From the IMG/VR virus record IMGVR_UViG_3300024509_000024, positions 1 through 49,633 of that record: 49,633 nucleotides of DNA, one strand, 5' to 3'. The position numbers were made by a program, and so were the translations under genes. Shown piece after piece: positions 1 through 6,560 of this stretch. Positions within the stretch are counted from its first letter, which is position 1; each line of letters opens with the position of its first letter. The notes beneath the pieces are model-generated. The model was not told the origin of the DNA, searched no databases, and saw only the letters and a list, made by a program, of their open reading frames with translations. Source of the DNA: a virus.

Positions 1-601
1 CTGAGCTGCCCGAGCCCGAGGGTCTAGTTGTAACAGAGCCTATGCTGATCTCAGGTGCAGGGCCTGCGACATAGCCAGCTACCTGTTCACGCCCATCCGA
101 CCAGCGATATATGAGATTGCCCGTGGCTGTGTCTACTCTAAGACTTTCTATTTGCTGAGCTGCGGCCGAAGTTTGTACCACTTCTGTAGTGATCAGCTGT
201 GCCCTAGGCGTTTGAGCAGTTTCATCGCTGACCAAGCCTGAGGTAGTCAAAGCCCAGGTTAGGCTAAGATTTTCAGCTGTGACAATGTTGTCTGTGGTTA
301 ATAGTTCAAGGGGAAACTGAGTGCCCAGAACTGATCTGCCCTTGCGAATGTTCTGTTGATAATGATCAAACCAAGCACGTGACCAATCAATTCTATTCTT
401 ATACTCTTCACGGTCTATGGTGATGCTGACAATGGTCTGTCCTAGCAGATCCGAGCTAGGCGGGTTAGCTGTGCGTATTTCCTTACTGGTAAATTTAAGC
501 GCAACTTCTCGAATGGCTCTAGCATTGGCCCTAGTGGGTGTAACTCCTGAGCGTATCAAGGAGTCTGTGAGCACACGATGTTGATTTTTGGTAAGAGCCA
601 T
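1..601 (-). CDS. Partial phage protein of unknown function
   Basis: An open frame of 200 codons starts at ATG 601 and runs off the left edge with no stop, so the C terminus is missing. The N-terminal third is basic and helical-looking. The rest is rich in Thr, Ser, Val and Gly and ends at the edge in a Gly/Ser stretch, which would fit a fibrous or surface virion protein, but no family is recognised. There is no Shine-Dalgarno sequence; an ATTAAATA box ends five bases before the ATG. It follows the gene at 614-964 by 12 bases and probably shares its transcript. Confidence 0.7.
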   Translation of the reverse strand, partial: MALTKNQHRVLTDSLIRSGVTPTRANARAIREVALKFTSKEIRTANPPSSDLLGQTIVSITIDREEYKNRIDWSRAWFDHYQQNIRKGRSVLGTQFPLELLTTDNIVTAENLSLTWALTTSGLVSDETAQTPRAQLITTEVVQTSAAAQQIESLRVDTATGNLIYRWSDGREQVAGYVAGPAPEISIGSVTTRPSGSGSS

Positions 602-606
602 ACTAG

Positions 607-614
607 TATTTAAT
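607..614 (-). promoter_or_regulatory. T4-late-type box ATTAAATA
   Basis: On the minus strand ATTAAATA keeps the TAAATA core of the T4 late promoter. Five bases separate it from the ATG at 601, so transcription would start at or beside the A of the start codon. It overlaps the stop codon of the upstream gene. Motif match only. Confidence 0.4.
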
Positions 615-964
615 TAAACCCAGCTGCGACTATGACTTCTAGATAATTCTGGGTATTTGATTTCAAAGAACACACGATTACGATCAGGCACAAAAAAGTC
701 TATGTCGCCCCCAGGTTGTATACTGAGAAAGCCACCCCACGCTTGTACATCACGCCAAATCTGTTCAGGATCTAACCCATGTCGAAAGTGATGATATCTA
801 TAACAATGATCTGTGATCTGAATCGCCATCCTGTACTTATCCAAAATGGCCGAGCATAATTCTATAAGCCGCGAAGCGGCAGCGGTAGCGCCATAAATAT
901 CAAATGAGGAAATTGCTGTTAATTTTAACTCTAGGCCTAGAGGCATGCTCACAGCTTTGCCCAC
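614..964 (-). CDS. Conserved-looking phage protein, unknown function
   Basis: 116 residues starting at GTG 964, preceded by TAAGG five bases upstream. An in-frame ATG six codons later is the alternative start. The C-terminal half holds a Trp-Gly-Gly-Phe segment and a run DIDFFVPDRN followed by FFEIKYPEL, which looks like a compact beta-rich fold. No family is recognised. It lies directly upstream of the partial gene at 1-601 and diverges from the small plus-strand genes that begin at 1017. Confidence 0.7.
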   Translation of the reverse strand: MGKAVSMPLGLELKLTAISSFDIYGATAAASRLIELCSAILDKYRMAIQITDHCYRYHHFRHGLDPEQIWRDVQAWGGFLSIQPGGDIDFFVPDRNRVFFEIKYPELSRSHSRSWV

Positions 965-1016
965 AGGGCCTTACAGAAGATCCACATAGAGTGTGTGTGC
1001 AGATAAGGATACAGGT

Positions 1017-1274
1017 ATGAAACAACAGGTTTGGTATCTGGTGCATAAAGACACCCAAAGACGCTTAAAGTACTACAGGTCTCTTGCGGGTGCTCGTATA
1101 GCACAAAGAGCACGTAATCATAGACTGGGCTTTATTGAGCGTGTAGAGCGTGTAGAGATATGGGATAACTGGGAAGTGGAAAGGTGCAAAAATAAAGCGG
1201 GTCTTATCTTAGAAGCAACTTGGTGTATAGTAGAAGACACCGTGGACATTGAGGATTTATATGCAGAAGAATGA
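1017..1274 (+). CDS. Small basic protein, unknown function
   Basis: 85 residues. ATG 1017 is preferred over the GTG at 993 because AAGGA sits seven bases before it. The protein is rich in Arg, Trp and Tyr (QVWYLVHKDTQRR near the start) and carries one region of repeated arginines, suggesting nucleic-acid or protein binding, but nothing more definite. Its 3' end overlaps the start of the small membrane protein at 1261. Confidence 0.6.
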   Translation: MKQQVWYLVHKDTQRRLKYYRSLAGARIAQRARNHRLGFIERVERVEIWDNWEVERCKNKAGLILEATWCIVEDTVDIEDLYAEE

Positions 1275-1350
1275 TACGAAACTACAAGCATTACTAGCAA
1301 GTATAGTCTTAGTCTTGGTCTACTGGCTGTTTTGGATCATAACACATTAA
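1261..1350 (+). CDS. 29-residue single-span membrane peptide
   Basis: ATG 1261 lies inside the end of the preceding gene (overlap 14 bases, different frame) and follows a GAGGA ribosome site by five bases. The product has a short polar N terminus and one hydrophobic span (SIVLVLVYWLFWII) reaching almost to the C terminus. This pattern is typical of phage micro-membrane proteins. Function unknown; the short length keeps confidence moderate. Confidence 0.45.
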   Translation: MQKNDTKLQALLASIVLVLVYWLFWIITH

Positions 1351-1390
1351 ATACTTGTATAACAACAAACAACTACGCAGGAGCGTGTAT

Positions 1391-1594
1391 ATGCGTAATC
1401 CAGAAGAAATTTCTAAATGGGTAAGAACAGAACTGGCTAGAGTAAATCCCTATACAGATAAACTTAGAGCACATCTTTGGGCAGTGGGTTTTCTAAGTTC
1501 AATTATAGCTAGTCTAATATGGGCAGACTCTAAGAACTTGACGAGTTTTAGACTGGCTGTGGCTGCTAAACTCAAAGAACAAGATAGACTATGA
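1391..1594 (+). CDS. Small phage protein with hydrophobic centre
   Basis: 67 residues from ATG 1391, chosen because GGAGCG at 1380-1385 precedes it; a TTG at 1355 in the same frame has no ribosome site. A hydrophobic stretch (WAVGFLSSIIASLIW) sits between polar ends, possibly one membrane span or a buried helix. No family recognised. It is the first gene with the GGAGCG ribosome site that is common through the plus-strand block. Confidence 0.6.
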   Translation: MRNPEEISKWVRTELARVNPYTDKLRAHLWAVGFLSSIIASLIWADSKNLTSFRLAVAAKLKEQDRL

Positions 1595-1671
1595 CCTATA
1601 ATGGCCCCGCTGTAGAATCAACGTGTACATATATGTAGTATAGGCCTAAAGGCCGAGGGAACTATATATAC

Positions 1672-1709
1672 ATTCTTACTGAAGGATAAGAATCAAAGAT
1701 TCTTACTGA
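1672..1709. repeat. Direct 11-mer repeat with overlapping dyads
   Basis: ATTCTTACTGA occurs at 1672-1682 and again at 1699-1709, 27 bases apart. Between them ATTCTTA pairs with TAAGAAT (1687-1693) and GAATC with GATTC (1690-1702), so two alternative hairpins compete for the same bases. Confidence 0.7.
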
Positions 1710-1761
1710 GCTGTAGACGTTGATTTTACTGGGGTTTTGCAGCTGGGTCAGTAAGTAGCAA

Positions 1762-1854
1762 AAAGTGTGATTTACTGAGCCTAGACTCGCGTACAGGCCC
1801 CGCTGCGTAGGGTGTGCGCAAGGAAAAAGTGCAGAAAAGTGTGATAAAGTGTGA
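1762..1854. repeat. AAAGTGTGA iterons
   Basis: Three exact copies of AAAGTGTGA lie at 1762-1770, 1836-1844 and 1846-1854. The last two are ten bases apart, one helical turn, as expected for a protein-binding array. A degenerate copy precedes them at about 1826. Confidence 0.55.
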
Positions 1855-2054
1855 AATTGTGTGGTATTTGAACTATGCCTCATAACCAATTCACCACGGT
1901 AGAGTCTACACTAAAAGATTCTAGCCTAGACTCTGCTCAAACGATTCAGAATCCACCATTTCTCAGGGAGAATCCACCGTGAATCCACCGTGAACTAGTG
2001 CTCTTAAACCAGTCTACGGTAGGCGCAAAGTGGCCCCGCTGCTGTAGATTGTGG

Positions 2055-2083
2055 TTGACATACTCACGTAATGACTATATAAT
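2055..2083 (+). promoter_or_regulatory. Perfect sigma70 promoter
   Basis: TTGACA, 17 bases, TATAAT, identical to the host consensus. The predicted start of transcription is at 2090, one base before the ATG of the TraR-like gene, leaving no leader. The spacer carries TGA at positions 12-14. Confidence 0.9.
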
Positions 2084-2090
2084 ATCGCAT

Positions 2091-2345
2091 ATGACACAAA
2101 GAGAAGTATTTGAATATAACAATGAAGAAGAAGCCGAAATGGCTCAGATTCATAGTCTACACATTAATCAGAACGCTATAGATTCTGTACAAGCAGAGTT
2201 GGCTCGTCAAAGATCACAGCCTAGTCTAGAGGAATGTGAAGACTGCGGTGAAGCTATTCCACAGGCTAGACAGCAAATGGTCCCAGGTTGTACACGCTGC
2301 GTATACTGCCAAGGCTTATTTGAGCGTCGTAGAGCTGGATACTAA
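2091..2345 (+). CDS. TraR/DksA-like C4 zinc-finger protein
   Basis: 84 residues. The C-terminal half has CEDCGEAIPQAR, then CTRCVYC, the Cys-x2-Cys...Cys-x2-Cys zinc finger with the GxxIPxAR core that marks the TraR/DksA family. TraR-type proteins (about 70 residues) bind the secondary channel of RNA polymerase and mimic ppGpp/DksA, so this gene could redirect host transcription. The N-terminal part is acidic and helical. ATG 2091 is used because the promoter starts right before it; no Shine-Dalgarno is present, so translation would be leaderless. An internal ATG near 2138 is an alternative. Family call is firm, role inferred. Confidence 0.85.
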   Translation: MTQREVFEYNNEEEAEMAQIHSLHINQNAIDSVQAELARQRSQPSLEECEDCGEAIPQARQQMVPGCTRCVYCQGLFERRRAGY

Positions 2346-2347
2346 TA

Positions 2348-2357
2348 GGCCCCGCTG
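2348..2357. repeat. GGCCCCGCTG dispersed repeat
   Basis: One of five exact copies in the window (1603, 1796, 2032, 2348, 10741). All lie between genes in the plus-strand block. This copy and the one at 10741 are followed by CTAYAC and an alternating purine-pyrimidine run. Confidence 0.75.
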
Positions 2358-2414
2358 CTATACACACGTACATGTATGCAAAAGAAAAGACTATTATCTA
2401 AAAGCAGAGACTCT

Positions 2415-2714
2415 ATGACCCTACCTGATGAACGTTATCGCGCTGTAGAGCAAACACAGCGTTTTCTAGAATCACTATTAGATTCTGCACAAACTCCCAG
2501 AGTACCCAAAAAGATCCGAGATTCAGCAAGAAGTCTGCTGCGCCACTATCCCTCACGTTGGGATCTAGATCGTGCAGCAGCAGCTAGTCCTGATGTTTTT
2601 ATACGTAGACTTGATCCCTTGTACAAGATGGTCAAGACTCATGACATGCAGCAGCGTATGGCCGAGGATGTGGAAGAAGATCTACGTGAAGCTAAGAATA
2701 GAGGTGAACTATGA
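2415..2714 (+). CDS. BPSL0761-family protein
   Basis: 99 residues. The N-terminal pattern (LPDERYRAVEQTQRFLESL), the central Pro-x-x-Arg-x-x-Ala segment and the LLRHYPS motif match the small BPSL0761 family found in Burkholderia, Pseudomonas and their phages. Function of the family is unknown. ATG 2415 is chosen because family members begin with Met-Thr-x-Pro-Asp-Glu-Arg; an in-frame ATG at 2376 would add 13 basic residues and has no ribosome site. The C terminus is long and charged. The stop overlaps the next start (ATGA). Confidence 0.75.
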   Translation: MTLPDERYRAVEQTQRFLESLLDSAQTPRVPKKIRDSARSLLRHYPSRWDLDRAAAASPDVFIRRLDPLYKMVKTHDMQQRMAEDVEEDLREAKNRGEL

Positions 2715-2887
2715 CTAGGATAAAGATTGTTCAACCGGTGGAAGCGGACGGGGAAGTGGCTATGACTCCAGAAGAACTAGCACTAGCACAGGCTCGTCAA
2801 CGTGCTGCGCTGGTGCCTAAATACGGGGAACCTGGCTGGAATCCTGATGCTCGCGACCCCGACACTGACACCTTACCCAATCAATAA
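2711..2887 (+). CDS. 58-residue protein coupled to the BPSL0761 gene
   Basis: ATG 2711 overlaps the preceding stop by four bases, a common sign of translational coupling. The product has an N-terminal strand, a helix EELALAQARQRAALV, and a Pro/Asp-rich tail with GEPGWNPDARDPD. No family recognised. It ends seven bases before the first tRNA gene. Confidence 0.6.
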   Translation: MTRIKIVQPVEADGEVAMTPEELALAQARQRAALVPKYGEPGWNPDARDPDTDTLPNQ

Positions 2888-2893
2888 TTAATT

Positions 2894-2970
2894 CACGCAT
2901 TAGCTCAGTTGGATAGAGCAACAGCCTTCTAAGCTGTGGGTCAGGGGTTCGAATCCCTTATGCGTGGCCA
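2894..2970 (+). tRNA. tRNA-Arg (anticodon TCT)
   Basis: All four arms fold: acceptor CACGCAT/ATGCGTG, anticodon stem ACAGC/GCTGT with loop CTTCTAA (anticodon at 2928-2930), T arm with GTTCGAAT, and an encoded CCA. It reads AGA, a codon more useful to the AT-rich half of this phage than to a GC-richer host. Confidence 0.93.
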
Positions 2971-2974
2971 GTTA

Positions 2975-3052
<78 letters not shown>

Positions 3053-3059
3053 CTTGAGA

Positions 3060-3092
3060 AACCCTATAGTCAACTCAGCTATAGGGTTTTTT
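3060..3092 (+). terminator. Rho-independent terminator after the tRNA pair
   Basis: A perfect 10-bp stem AACCCTATAG/CTATAGGGTT with a nine-base loop is followed by a T run. It closes the tRNA transcript eight bases after the CCA end. Confidence 0.9.
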
Positions 3093-3093
3093 C

Positions 3094-3122
3094 TTGTCCA
3101 AACGGCTGTGATCGTGTACAAT
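3094..3122 (+). promoter_or_regulatory. Weaker sigma70-like promoter
   Basis: TTGTCC, 17 bases, TACAAT directly after the tRNA terminator and 22 bases before the small gene at 3145. It is the least consensus-like of the plus-strand set and lacks the spacer TGR motif. Confidence 0.55.
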
Positions 3123-3144
3123 ATGCATTTAAACAAGGACAGCA

Positions 3145-3273
3145 ATGACAGCACTACAGCAAAAGTTCTACGCTGCGTTAGCCTCGCTACAGCAGCACAC
3201 AAATTTAGATGACGAAGAACAGCAAGACGCAATTGCTGCACTCGCGCAGCTAATCGAGGATCACGTCAAATAA
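3145..3273 (+). CDS. 42-residue helical protein
   Basis: ATG 3145 follows AAGGA by about six bases. The product is Ala, Gln and Leu rich and predicted mostly helical, with an acidic middle (NLDDEEQQDA). It has its own promoter and hairpin, which supports a real gene despite the length. Function unknown. Confidence 0.55.
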   Translation: MTALQQKFYAALASLQQHTNLDDEEQQDAIAALAQLIEDHVK

Positions 3274-3291
3274 CCCTAGGCCCTCTAGGGT
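3273..3291 (+). terminator. Stop-codon hairpin, possible weak terminator
   Basis: ACCCTAG pairs with CTAGGGT around a five-base loop, beginning in the stop codon of the 3145 gene. No T run follows, so termination would be weak or Rho-linked. Confidence 0.4.
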
Positions 3292-3306
3292 CTTAGACAA
3301 AATTGG

Positions 3307-3335
3307 TTGACATTTTGGCGCAGAGATCGTACAAT
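3307..3335 (+). promoter_or_regulatory. Sigma70 promoter of the GIY-YIG-like gene
   Basis: TTGACA, 17 bases, TACAAT. Spaced 24 bases from the ATG at 3360, with GGAGCG at 3350-3355 between. Confidence 0.85.
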
Positions 3336-3359
3336 ATACATATGTTGAAGGAGCGGCGA

Positions 3360-3680
3360 ATGCGAGCAAAGAGATCAGATCGTAATCACATCATCTATGA
3401 ACTACGTGTTAACGGTGAGAACTACATTGGTGTCACAGCCAAGACTGAATCAACTATTAATAAGAGTGTTCGCGCTCGTGCTGCCAAGCACTTCTATCGT
3501 GCCAAAACAGAAACTAAGAATTGGCTGCTTTGCTCAGCTCTACGCAAGCTCAACAGCAAAGAAGAAATTGAAATCATTGTTCACGAGATTGTTCGTGGCA
3601 AAGCCCTGGCCCATAAGCGCGAAGTAGAAATCCGCAGACTGGTAGGCCCTACACTAAACACAGACACACGAGGAGACTAA
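3360..3680 (+). CDS. GIY-YIG-like nuclease domain protein
   Basis: 106 residues. The first half shows YELRVNGENYIGVT, matching the paired GIY and YIG strands of this nuclease fold, followed by arginines and a His in a helix (RARAAKHFYRAK). Near the C terminus KREVEIRRLVGPTLN supplies the conserved Glu and the terminal Leu-Asn of the family. GIY-YIG proteins in phages are free-standing homing or host-DNA nucleases. ATG 3360 is set by GGAGCG five bases upstream. Overall similarity is modest and nuclease activity is unproven. Confidence 0.65.
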   Translation: MRAKRSDRNHIIYELRVNGENYIGVTAKTESTINKSVRARAAKHFYRAKTETKNWLLCSALRKLNSKEEIEIIVHEIVRGKALAHKREVEIRRLVGPTLNTDTRGD

Positions 3681-3681
3681 C

Positions 3682-3936
3682 ATGGACTTGACCGTAGAAA
3701 TGTATCGTATAGATCGTCGCTGCAAAGCGGGCCGAGTACTAGTAATGAAGCAGGACTACACAGACGTGAGCTGGGCCCAAATGGAGCGCATGTACCCACG
3801 TCGTCCACGCTACATCGTAGAGTTTCACGAGACTTGGGTTACAAAGACTAACCTTATGACGGGCTTGCCCTATCAGGAACGTTACGATACCCCACATTGC
3901 TGTTCAGCAGCCAGCGAGACCTACTGGAGCATGTAG
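3682..3936 (+). CDS. Small phage protein, unknown
   Basis: 84 residues from ATG 3682 with AGGAGA upstream, two bases after the GIY-YIG-like stop, so likely on the same transcript. It is rich in Arg, Tyr and Met, with MERMYPRRPRYIVEFHETW in the middle and a Cys-Cys pair near the C terminus. No family is recognised. Confidence 0.65.
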   Translation: MDLTVEMYRIDRRCKAGRVLVMKQDYTDVSWAQMERMYPRRPRYIVEFHETWVTKTNLMTGLPYQERYDTPHCCSAASETYWSM

Positions 3937-3939
3937 GGG

Positions 3940-3968
3940 TTGACAACTAGGAATTTTGGCAGTATAAT
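3940..3968 (+). promoter_or_regulatory. Perfect sigma70 promoter
   Basis: TTGACA, 17 bases, TATAAT, beginning three bases after the preceding stop. Spacer positions 9-14 read TTTTGG. The GGAGCG ribosome site follows at 3987. Confidence 0.92.
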
Positions 3969-3996
3969 ACAGGCTTACAACGTTAAGGAGCGACCT

Positions 3997-4173
3997 ATGA
4001 CTAACCCAATCCCTTCTAGCAACATTTGGCACACACCCGCAGATCTCAACGAGCTGCAGGATATGATCAATCAGTTCACAGGCCAGGAAGCTGCGCTGGC
4101 TGCACACGTGATGATGTTGACCCTGAACACCTGCCACAAATTAGTCGATGAAGCTATCAAGGAGGCCGCATGA
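3997..4173 (+). CDS. 58-residue helical protein
   Basis: ATG 3997, four bases after GGAGCG. Residues from about 13 onward form one long amphipathic region (LNELQDMINQFTGQEAALAAH, then ML-rich), suggesting a coiled coil or helical hairpin. It overlaps the next gene by four bases (ATGA). Function unknown. Confidence 0.65.
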   Translation: MTNPIPSSNIWHTPADLNELQDMINQFTGQEAALAAHVMMLTLNTCHKLVDEAIKEAA

Positions 4174-4535
4174 GGTACTGGGACGAACTGCTGCGCGAGC
4201 AGCGTAATGGTCTAACCGTGATCGTGGACAAGACCTGGGAAGACTGCTCTATTCGCGATCTCTTTGATGAAAGCTGCTGTGATGTAGAGGACCTGGAACG
4301 TAAGGTTAACAGGGGCGATTTGGATTGGTTTATGCTCAGAGCTCGCGTCATGTACAATGATCTGGAACTGGGCTCAGAGATCTGTGGAGGGTTCCTCTAC
4401 GAAGATGCTCGCGATGTGCTGCGTGATGGTATGGCTGACGAGATGATCTGGCAAGCAGAGGAAGAAGCCAAACGACAATTACCCGGCCTTATTGAAGGGT
4501 TATTGCGTGTAGAGGTTGACAAATTGGCTGCGTGA
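4170..4535 (+). CDS. Acidic phage protein, unknown
   Basis: 121 residues, start ATG 4170 overlapping the previous stop; AAGGAGG just upstream gives a strong ribosome site. The protein is acidic and Trp-rich, with two Cys near residue 36 and a Glu/Ala helix before the end. Its last codons contain the -35 box of the next promoter, so coding and control sequence overlap. Confidence 0.7.
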   Translation: MRYWDELLREQRNGLTVIVDKTWEDCSIRDLFDESCCDVEDLERKVNRGDLDWFMLRARVMYNDLELGSEICGGFLYEDARDVLRDGMADEMIWQAEEEAKRQLPGLIEGLLRVEVDKLAA

Positions 4536-4544
4536 GCATACAAT
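4516..4544 (+). promoter_or_regulatory. Sigma70 promoter inside the end of a gene
   Basis: TTGACA, 17 bases, TACAAT. The -35 box encodes part of the C terminus (Val-Asp-Lys) of the 4170-4535 protein. Spacer motif TGA at 12-14. Confidence 0.85.
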
Positions 4545-4571
4545 AGAGACTTAGCAACAAAGGAGCGCGAT

Positions 4572-4910
4572 ATGCAGACACTTTTTAGCACAGCAGGCGA
4601 CGGCTTGTGGAGCAACGTAGCAAAGCCTGTACACATTGTAGACATGCAACTTGCCTACATTAACGACGAGAGAGATTTTGGCGAGCTGCGTGTTTACTTT
4701 AACACTAAGTTTTGGGACGTTAACAAAGACGGTCTCATTTACACAGACAGCAACTTTATTGAAGAACTGCGCAATTTTTTAATTGCACAAGAACTAACTG
4801 ACGACTGCGACTACAGCGAGCAAGGCATGCAGGGAGACAACTACGTTAGCTTAGACGTGGGAGAGGGCTTTATTGCTGCGTGGGATGCAAAGTTTAACTT
4901 GTTTGCATAA
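4572..4910 (+). CDS. Conserved-looking phage protein, unknown
   Basis: 112 residues from ATG 4572, four bases after GGAGCG. The pattern DFGELRVYFNTKFWDVNKDG, a short helix FIEELRNFL, then DNYVSLDVGEGFIAAW suggests a compact alpha/beta fold. The family cannot be named. Its downstream hairpin holds the next -35 box. Confidence 0.65.
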   Translation: MQTLFSTAGDGLWSNVAKPVHIVDMQLAYINDERDFGELRVYFNTKFWDVNKDGLIYTDSNFIEELRNFLIAQELTDDCDYSEQGMQGDNYVSLDVGEGFIAAWDAKFNLFA

Positions 4911-4915
4911 GCACA

Positions 4916-4943
4916 AAACGGGGGTTGACAACAGCCCCCGTTT
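4916..4943 (+). other. GC-rich hairpin presenting the -35 box in its loop
   Basis: AAACGGGGG pairs with CCCCCGTTT (9 bp) and the ten-base loop is TTGACAACAG, which contains the -35 box of the next promoter. As RNA it would also end the upstream transcript, since it follows the 4910 stop by five bases. A second hairpin with the identical loop is at 5418-5441. Confidence 0.75.
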
Positions 4944-4953
4944 ATAGTACAAT
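4925..4953 (+). promoter_or_regulatory. Sigma70 promoter overlapping a hairpin
   Basis: TTGACA, 17 bases, TACAAT. The right arm of the 4916-4943 hairpin lies in the spacer. Confidence 0.85.
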
Positions 4954-4982
4954 AGACACACATTAACACAAAGGAGCGTGAA

Positions 4983-5405
4983 ATGGCTACTCGAAGCACT
5001 ATTGCAATGGAGCAACCCGACGGTCGCGTAATGCAGATCTACTGCCACTGGGACGGTTACCTTGATCACAACGGAGAGATCCTTCAGGAGCACTATCGTG
5101 ATCGCGCTAAGGTTTTGGCACTCATGTATCTGGGCGATATCAGCTCCTTAGCTCCTAGCATCGGAGAACCGCACGATTGGGACAACTGCCCTGAGGGTGT
5201 CTGCAACGCCTACGGACGCGATCGTGGCGAATCGGGCTGTGAAGCTCGTGTGTTCAAGGACTTTGAGGACTACAAGGCCAACCACCAGTACGAAGAATAC
5301 GAGTATATCTTCCGTTCGGACGATCAGTGGTATGTTTCCGAATACAGCCGAGCCTACCGCGCACTTGAGCAGGTGCTGGCAGAAGCAGAAACCCTAGAGG
5401 ATTAA
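4983..5405 (+). CDS. Conserved phage protein (MATRSTIA family), unknown
   Basis: 140 residues, ATG 4983 after GGAGCG. The opening MATRSTIAMEQPDG, then IYCHWDGYLDHNG and LMYLGDISSLAP, is a pattern I recognise from many unrelated phage genomes, always without known function. The Cys, His and Trp in YCHWDGY are the most conserved. The C-terminal part is acidic and Tyr-rich. It forms a single-gene unit with its own promoter; a hairpin spans its stop codon. Confidence 0.8.
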   Translation: MATRSTIAMEQPDGRVMQIYCHWDGYLDHNGEILQEHYRDRAKVLALMYLGDISSLAPSIGEPHDWDNCPEGVCNAYGRDRGESGCEARVFKDFEDYKANHQYEEYEYIFRSDDQWYVSEYSRAYRALEQVLAEAETLED

Positions 5406-5410
5406 GGGTT
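5390..5410 (+). other. Hairpin across a stop codon
   Basis: AACCCT pairs with AGGGTT around the TAA stop of the 4983 gene. The same arrangement, with nearly the same sequence, spans the stop of the unrelated gene ending at 14731. Confidence 0.55.
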
Positions 5411-5417
5411 ATTACTG

Positions 5418-5441
5418 AATGGGGTTGACAACAGCCTCATT
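5418..5441 (+). other. Second hairpin with TTGACAACAG loop
   Basis: AATGGGG pairs with CCTCATT (one G-T pair), leaving the same ten-base loop as at 4916-4943, again the -35 box of a promoter. Confidence 0.6.
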
Positions 5442-5453
5442 TGGTAATATAAT
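5425..5453 (+). promoter_or_regulatory. Perfect sigma70 promoter of the AAA+ gene
   Basis: TTGACA, 17 bases, TATAAT, with TTTGG at spacer positions 10-14. Confidence 0.92.
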
Positions 5454-5486
5454 AGAGGTATGTTCAACAAATGCATAGGAGCGAAA

Positions 5487-6560
5487 ATGCCAGCAGTAAT
5501 TGAGATTCGTGAGGGTTCGTATAAGATCCGTGGCTCAGATGTGAGCATGGCCGGTAACCGTTTCGAACTAGTAGAGCAATACAAAGAAGGTGCTCAGGGT
5601 GGTTATGTAACCGTAGAAGGTGGCTCTGTACAGCCTGCTAACCCTGGCATTCCAGATCGTAAGATCCGTATTCGTTGCAGTTCAGCACAAAGTTACATGA
5701 TTGTCGCCGGTGAAGTGCCAGCAATGCCCGCAGGTGATAAAAGTTTGGAGCAGATTAAAATTTCAGATAATGCCGTAGCACACGAAACGGACGAGCAGAT
5801 CATCGAACGTCTTCGTAACCGTTTTGACGTGCTCAAAGATATGACCAAAGCAGTCAAAGAAGGTACCGTGCGAGCTATGATCGTCACAGGCCCTCCAGGC
5901 GTGGGCAAGAGCTTTGGTGTAGAAGAAGTACTAAGCAAGGACGATCTCTTTGATATGATGGGTCAGCGCAAGCCCAAATATGAGATTGTCAAAGGCGCAA
6001 TGTCAGCAGTGGGTCTGTACAGCAAGCTCTATCACTACAGCGAAAAAGGCAATGTTATCGTGTTTGATGACTGCGACTCTGTGCTGTTGGATGACCTTAG
6101 CCTTAATATTTTGAAGGCTGCTCTGGACTCTAGCAAGAAGCGTACTATCTCTTGGAACACTGACAGCCGTGTTCTGCGTTCAGAAGGAGTGCCAGATCGC
6201 TTTGAATTTAAAGCAGGCGCTATCTTTATCACTAACATCAAGTTTGAGAATGTGCGTTCTAAGAAACTGCAGGATCACCTTGCCGCTCTTGAAAGCCGTT
6301 GCCACTACATTGATCTTCAAATGGACACAGATCGCGAAAAGGTCTTGCGCATTAAGCAGATCACCCAAGATGGCATGTTGGACAGCTACGAGTTTGAAGA
6401 CTGCGTTAAGGATGAGATCATTGATTACATTCTTGAAAAACGAGCACAAATGCGTGAGCTGAGCCTGCGTACGGTACTCAAGGTAGCAGACCTGCGCAAG
6501 AGCTTTCCTACAAATTGGAAGAGCATGGCAGAAGTTACCGTTATGAAGCGAGGTGCCTAA
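5487..6560 (+). CDS. AAA+ ATPase
   Basis: 357 residues. Walker A GPPGVGKS is at residues 135-142 and Walker B IVFDDCD at 191-197; the following region has a Ser-rich sensor area and arginines (LESRCHY) that could supply the finger. The first 100 residues form a separate strand-rich domain seen before the ATPase core. Likely an oligomeric remodelling ATPase. ATG 5487 is set by GGAGCG at 5478; ATG 5460 in frame has no ribosome site. It heads a unit with the GcrA-like and membrane genes, close to the MoxR/VWA pair, so it may share a substrate with them. Confidence 0.85.
   Translation: MPAVIEIREGSYKIRGSDVSMAGNRFELVEQYKEGAQGGYVTVEGGSVQPANPGIPDRKIRIRCSSAQSYMIVAGEVPAMPAGDKSLEQIKISDNAVAHETDEQIIERLRNRFDVLKDMTKAVKEGTVRAMIVTGPPGVGKSFGVEEVLSKDDLFDMMGQRKPKYEIVKGAMSAVGLYSKLYHYSEKGNVIVFDDCDSVLLDDLSLNILKAALDSSKKRTISWNTDSRVLRSEGVPDRFEFKAGAIFITNIKFENVRSKKLQDHLAALESRCHYIDLQMDTDREKVLRIKQITQDGMLDSYEFEDCVKDEIIDYILEKRAQMRELSLRTVLKVADLRKSFPTNWKSMAEVTVMKRGA

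Larger units (their letters stand above)
1595..2054. other. Gene-free, repeat-rich intergenic region
   Basis: About 460 bases with no convincing gene. It holds two copies of ATTCTTACTGA (1672, 1699) and a third TTACTGA (1772), three copies of AAAGTGTGA (1762, 1836, 1846), three of GAATCCACC (1949, 1970, 1981) and three of GGCCCCGCTG (1603, 1796, 2032). Overlapping dyads are ATTCTTA/TAAGAAT (1672-1693) and GAATC/GATTC (1690-1702). A 35-codon frame at 1875-1982 lacks a ribosome site. The density of iterated short repeats would fit a control region or replication origin; no function is proven. Confidence 0.5.

Noticed and set aside
1875-1982. 35-codon frame in the intergenic repeat region
   Set aside because: Has an ATG and stop but no ribosome site, and it contains the GAATCCACC repeats, so it is more likely chance.
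1621-2054. CRISPR-like array
   Set aside because: Repeats are short, of four different kinds and irregularly spaced; no repeat-spacer pattern or cas gene.
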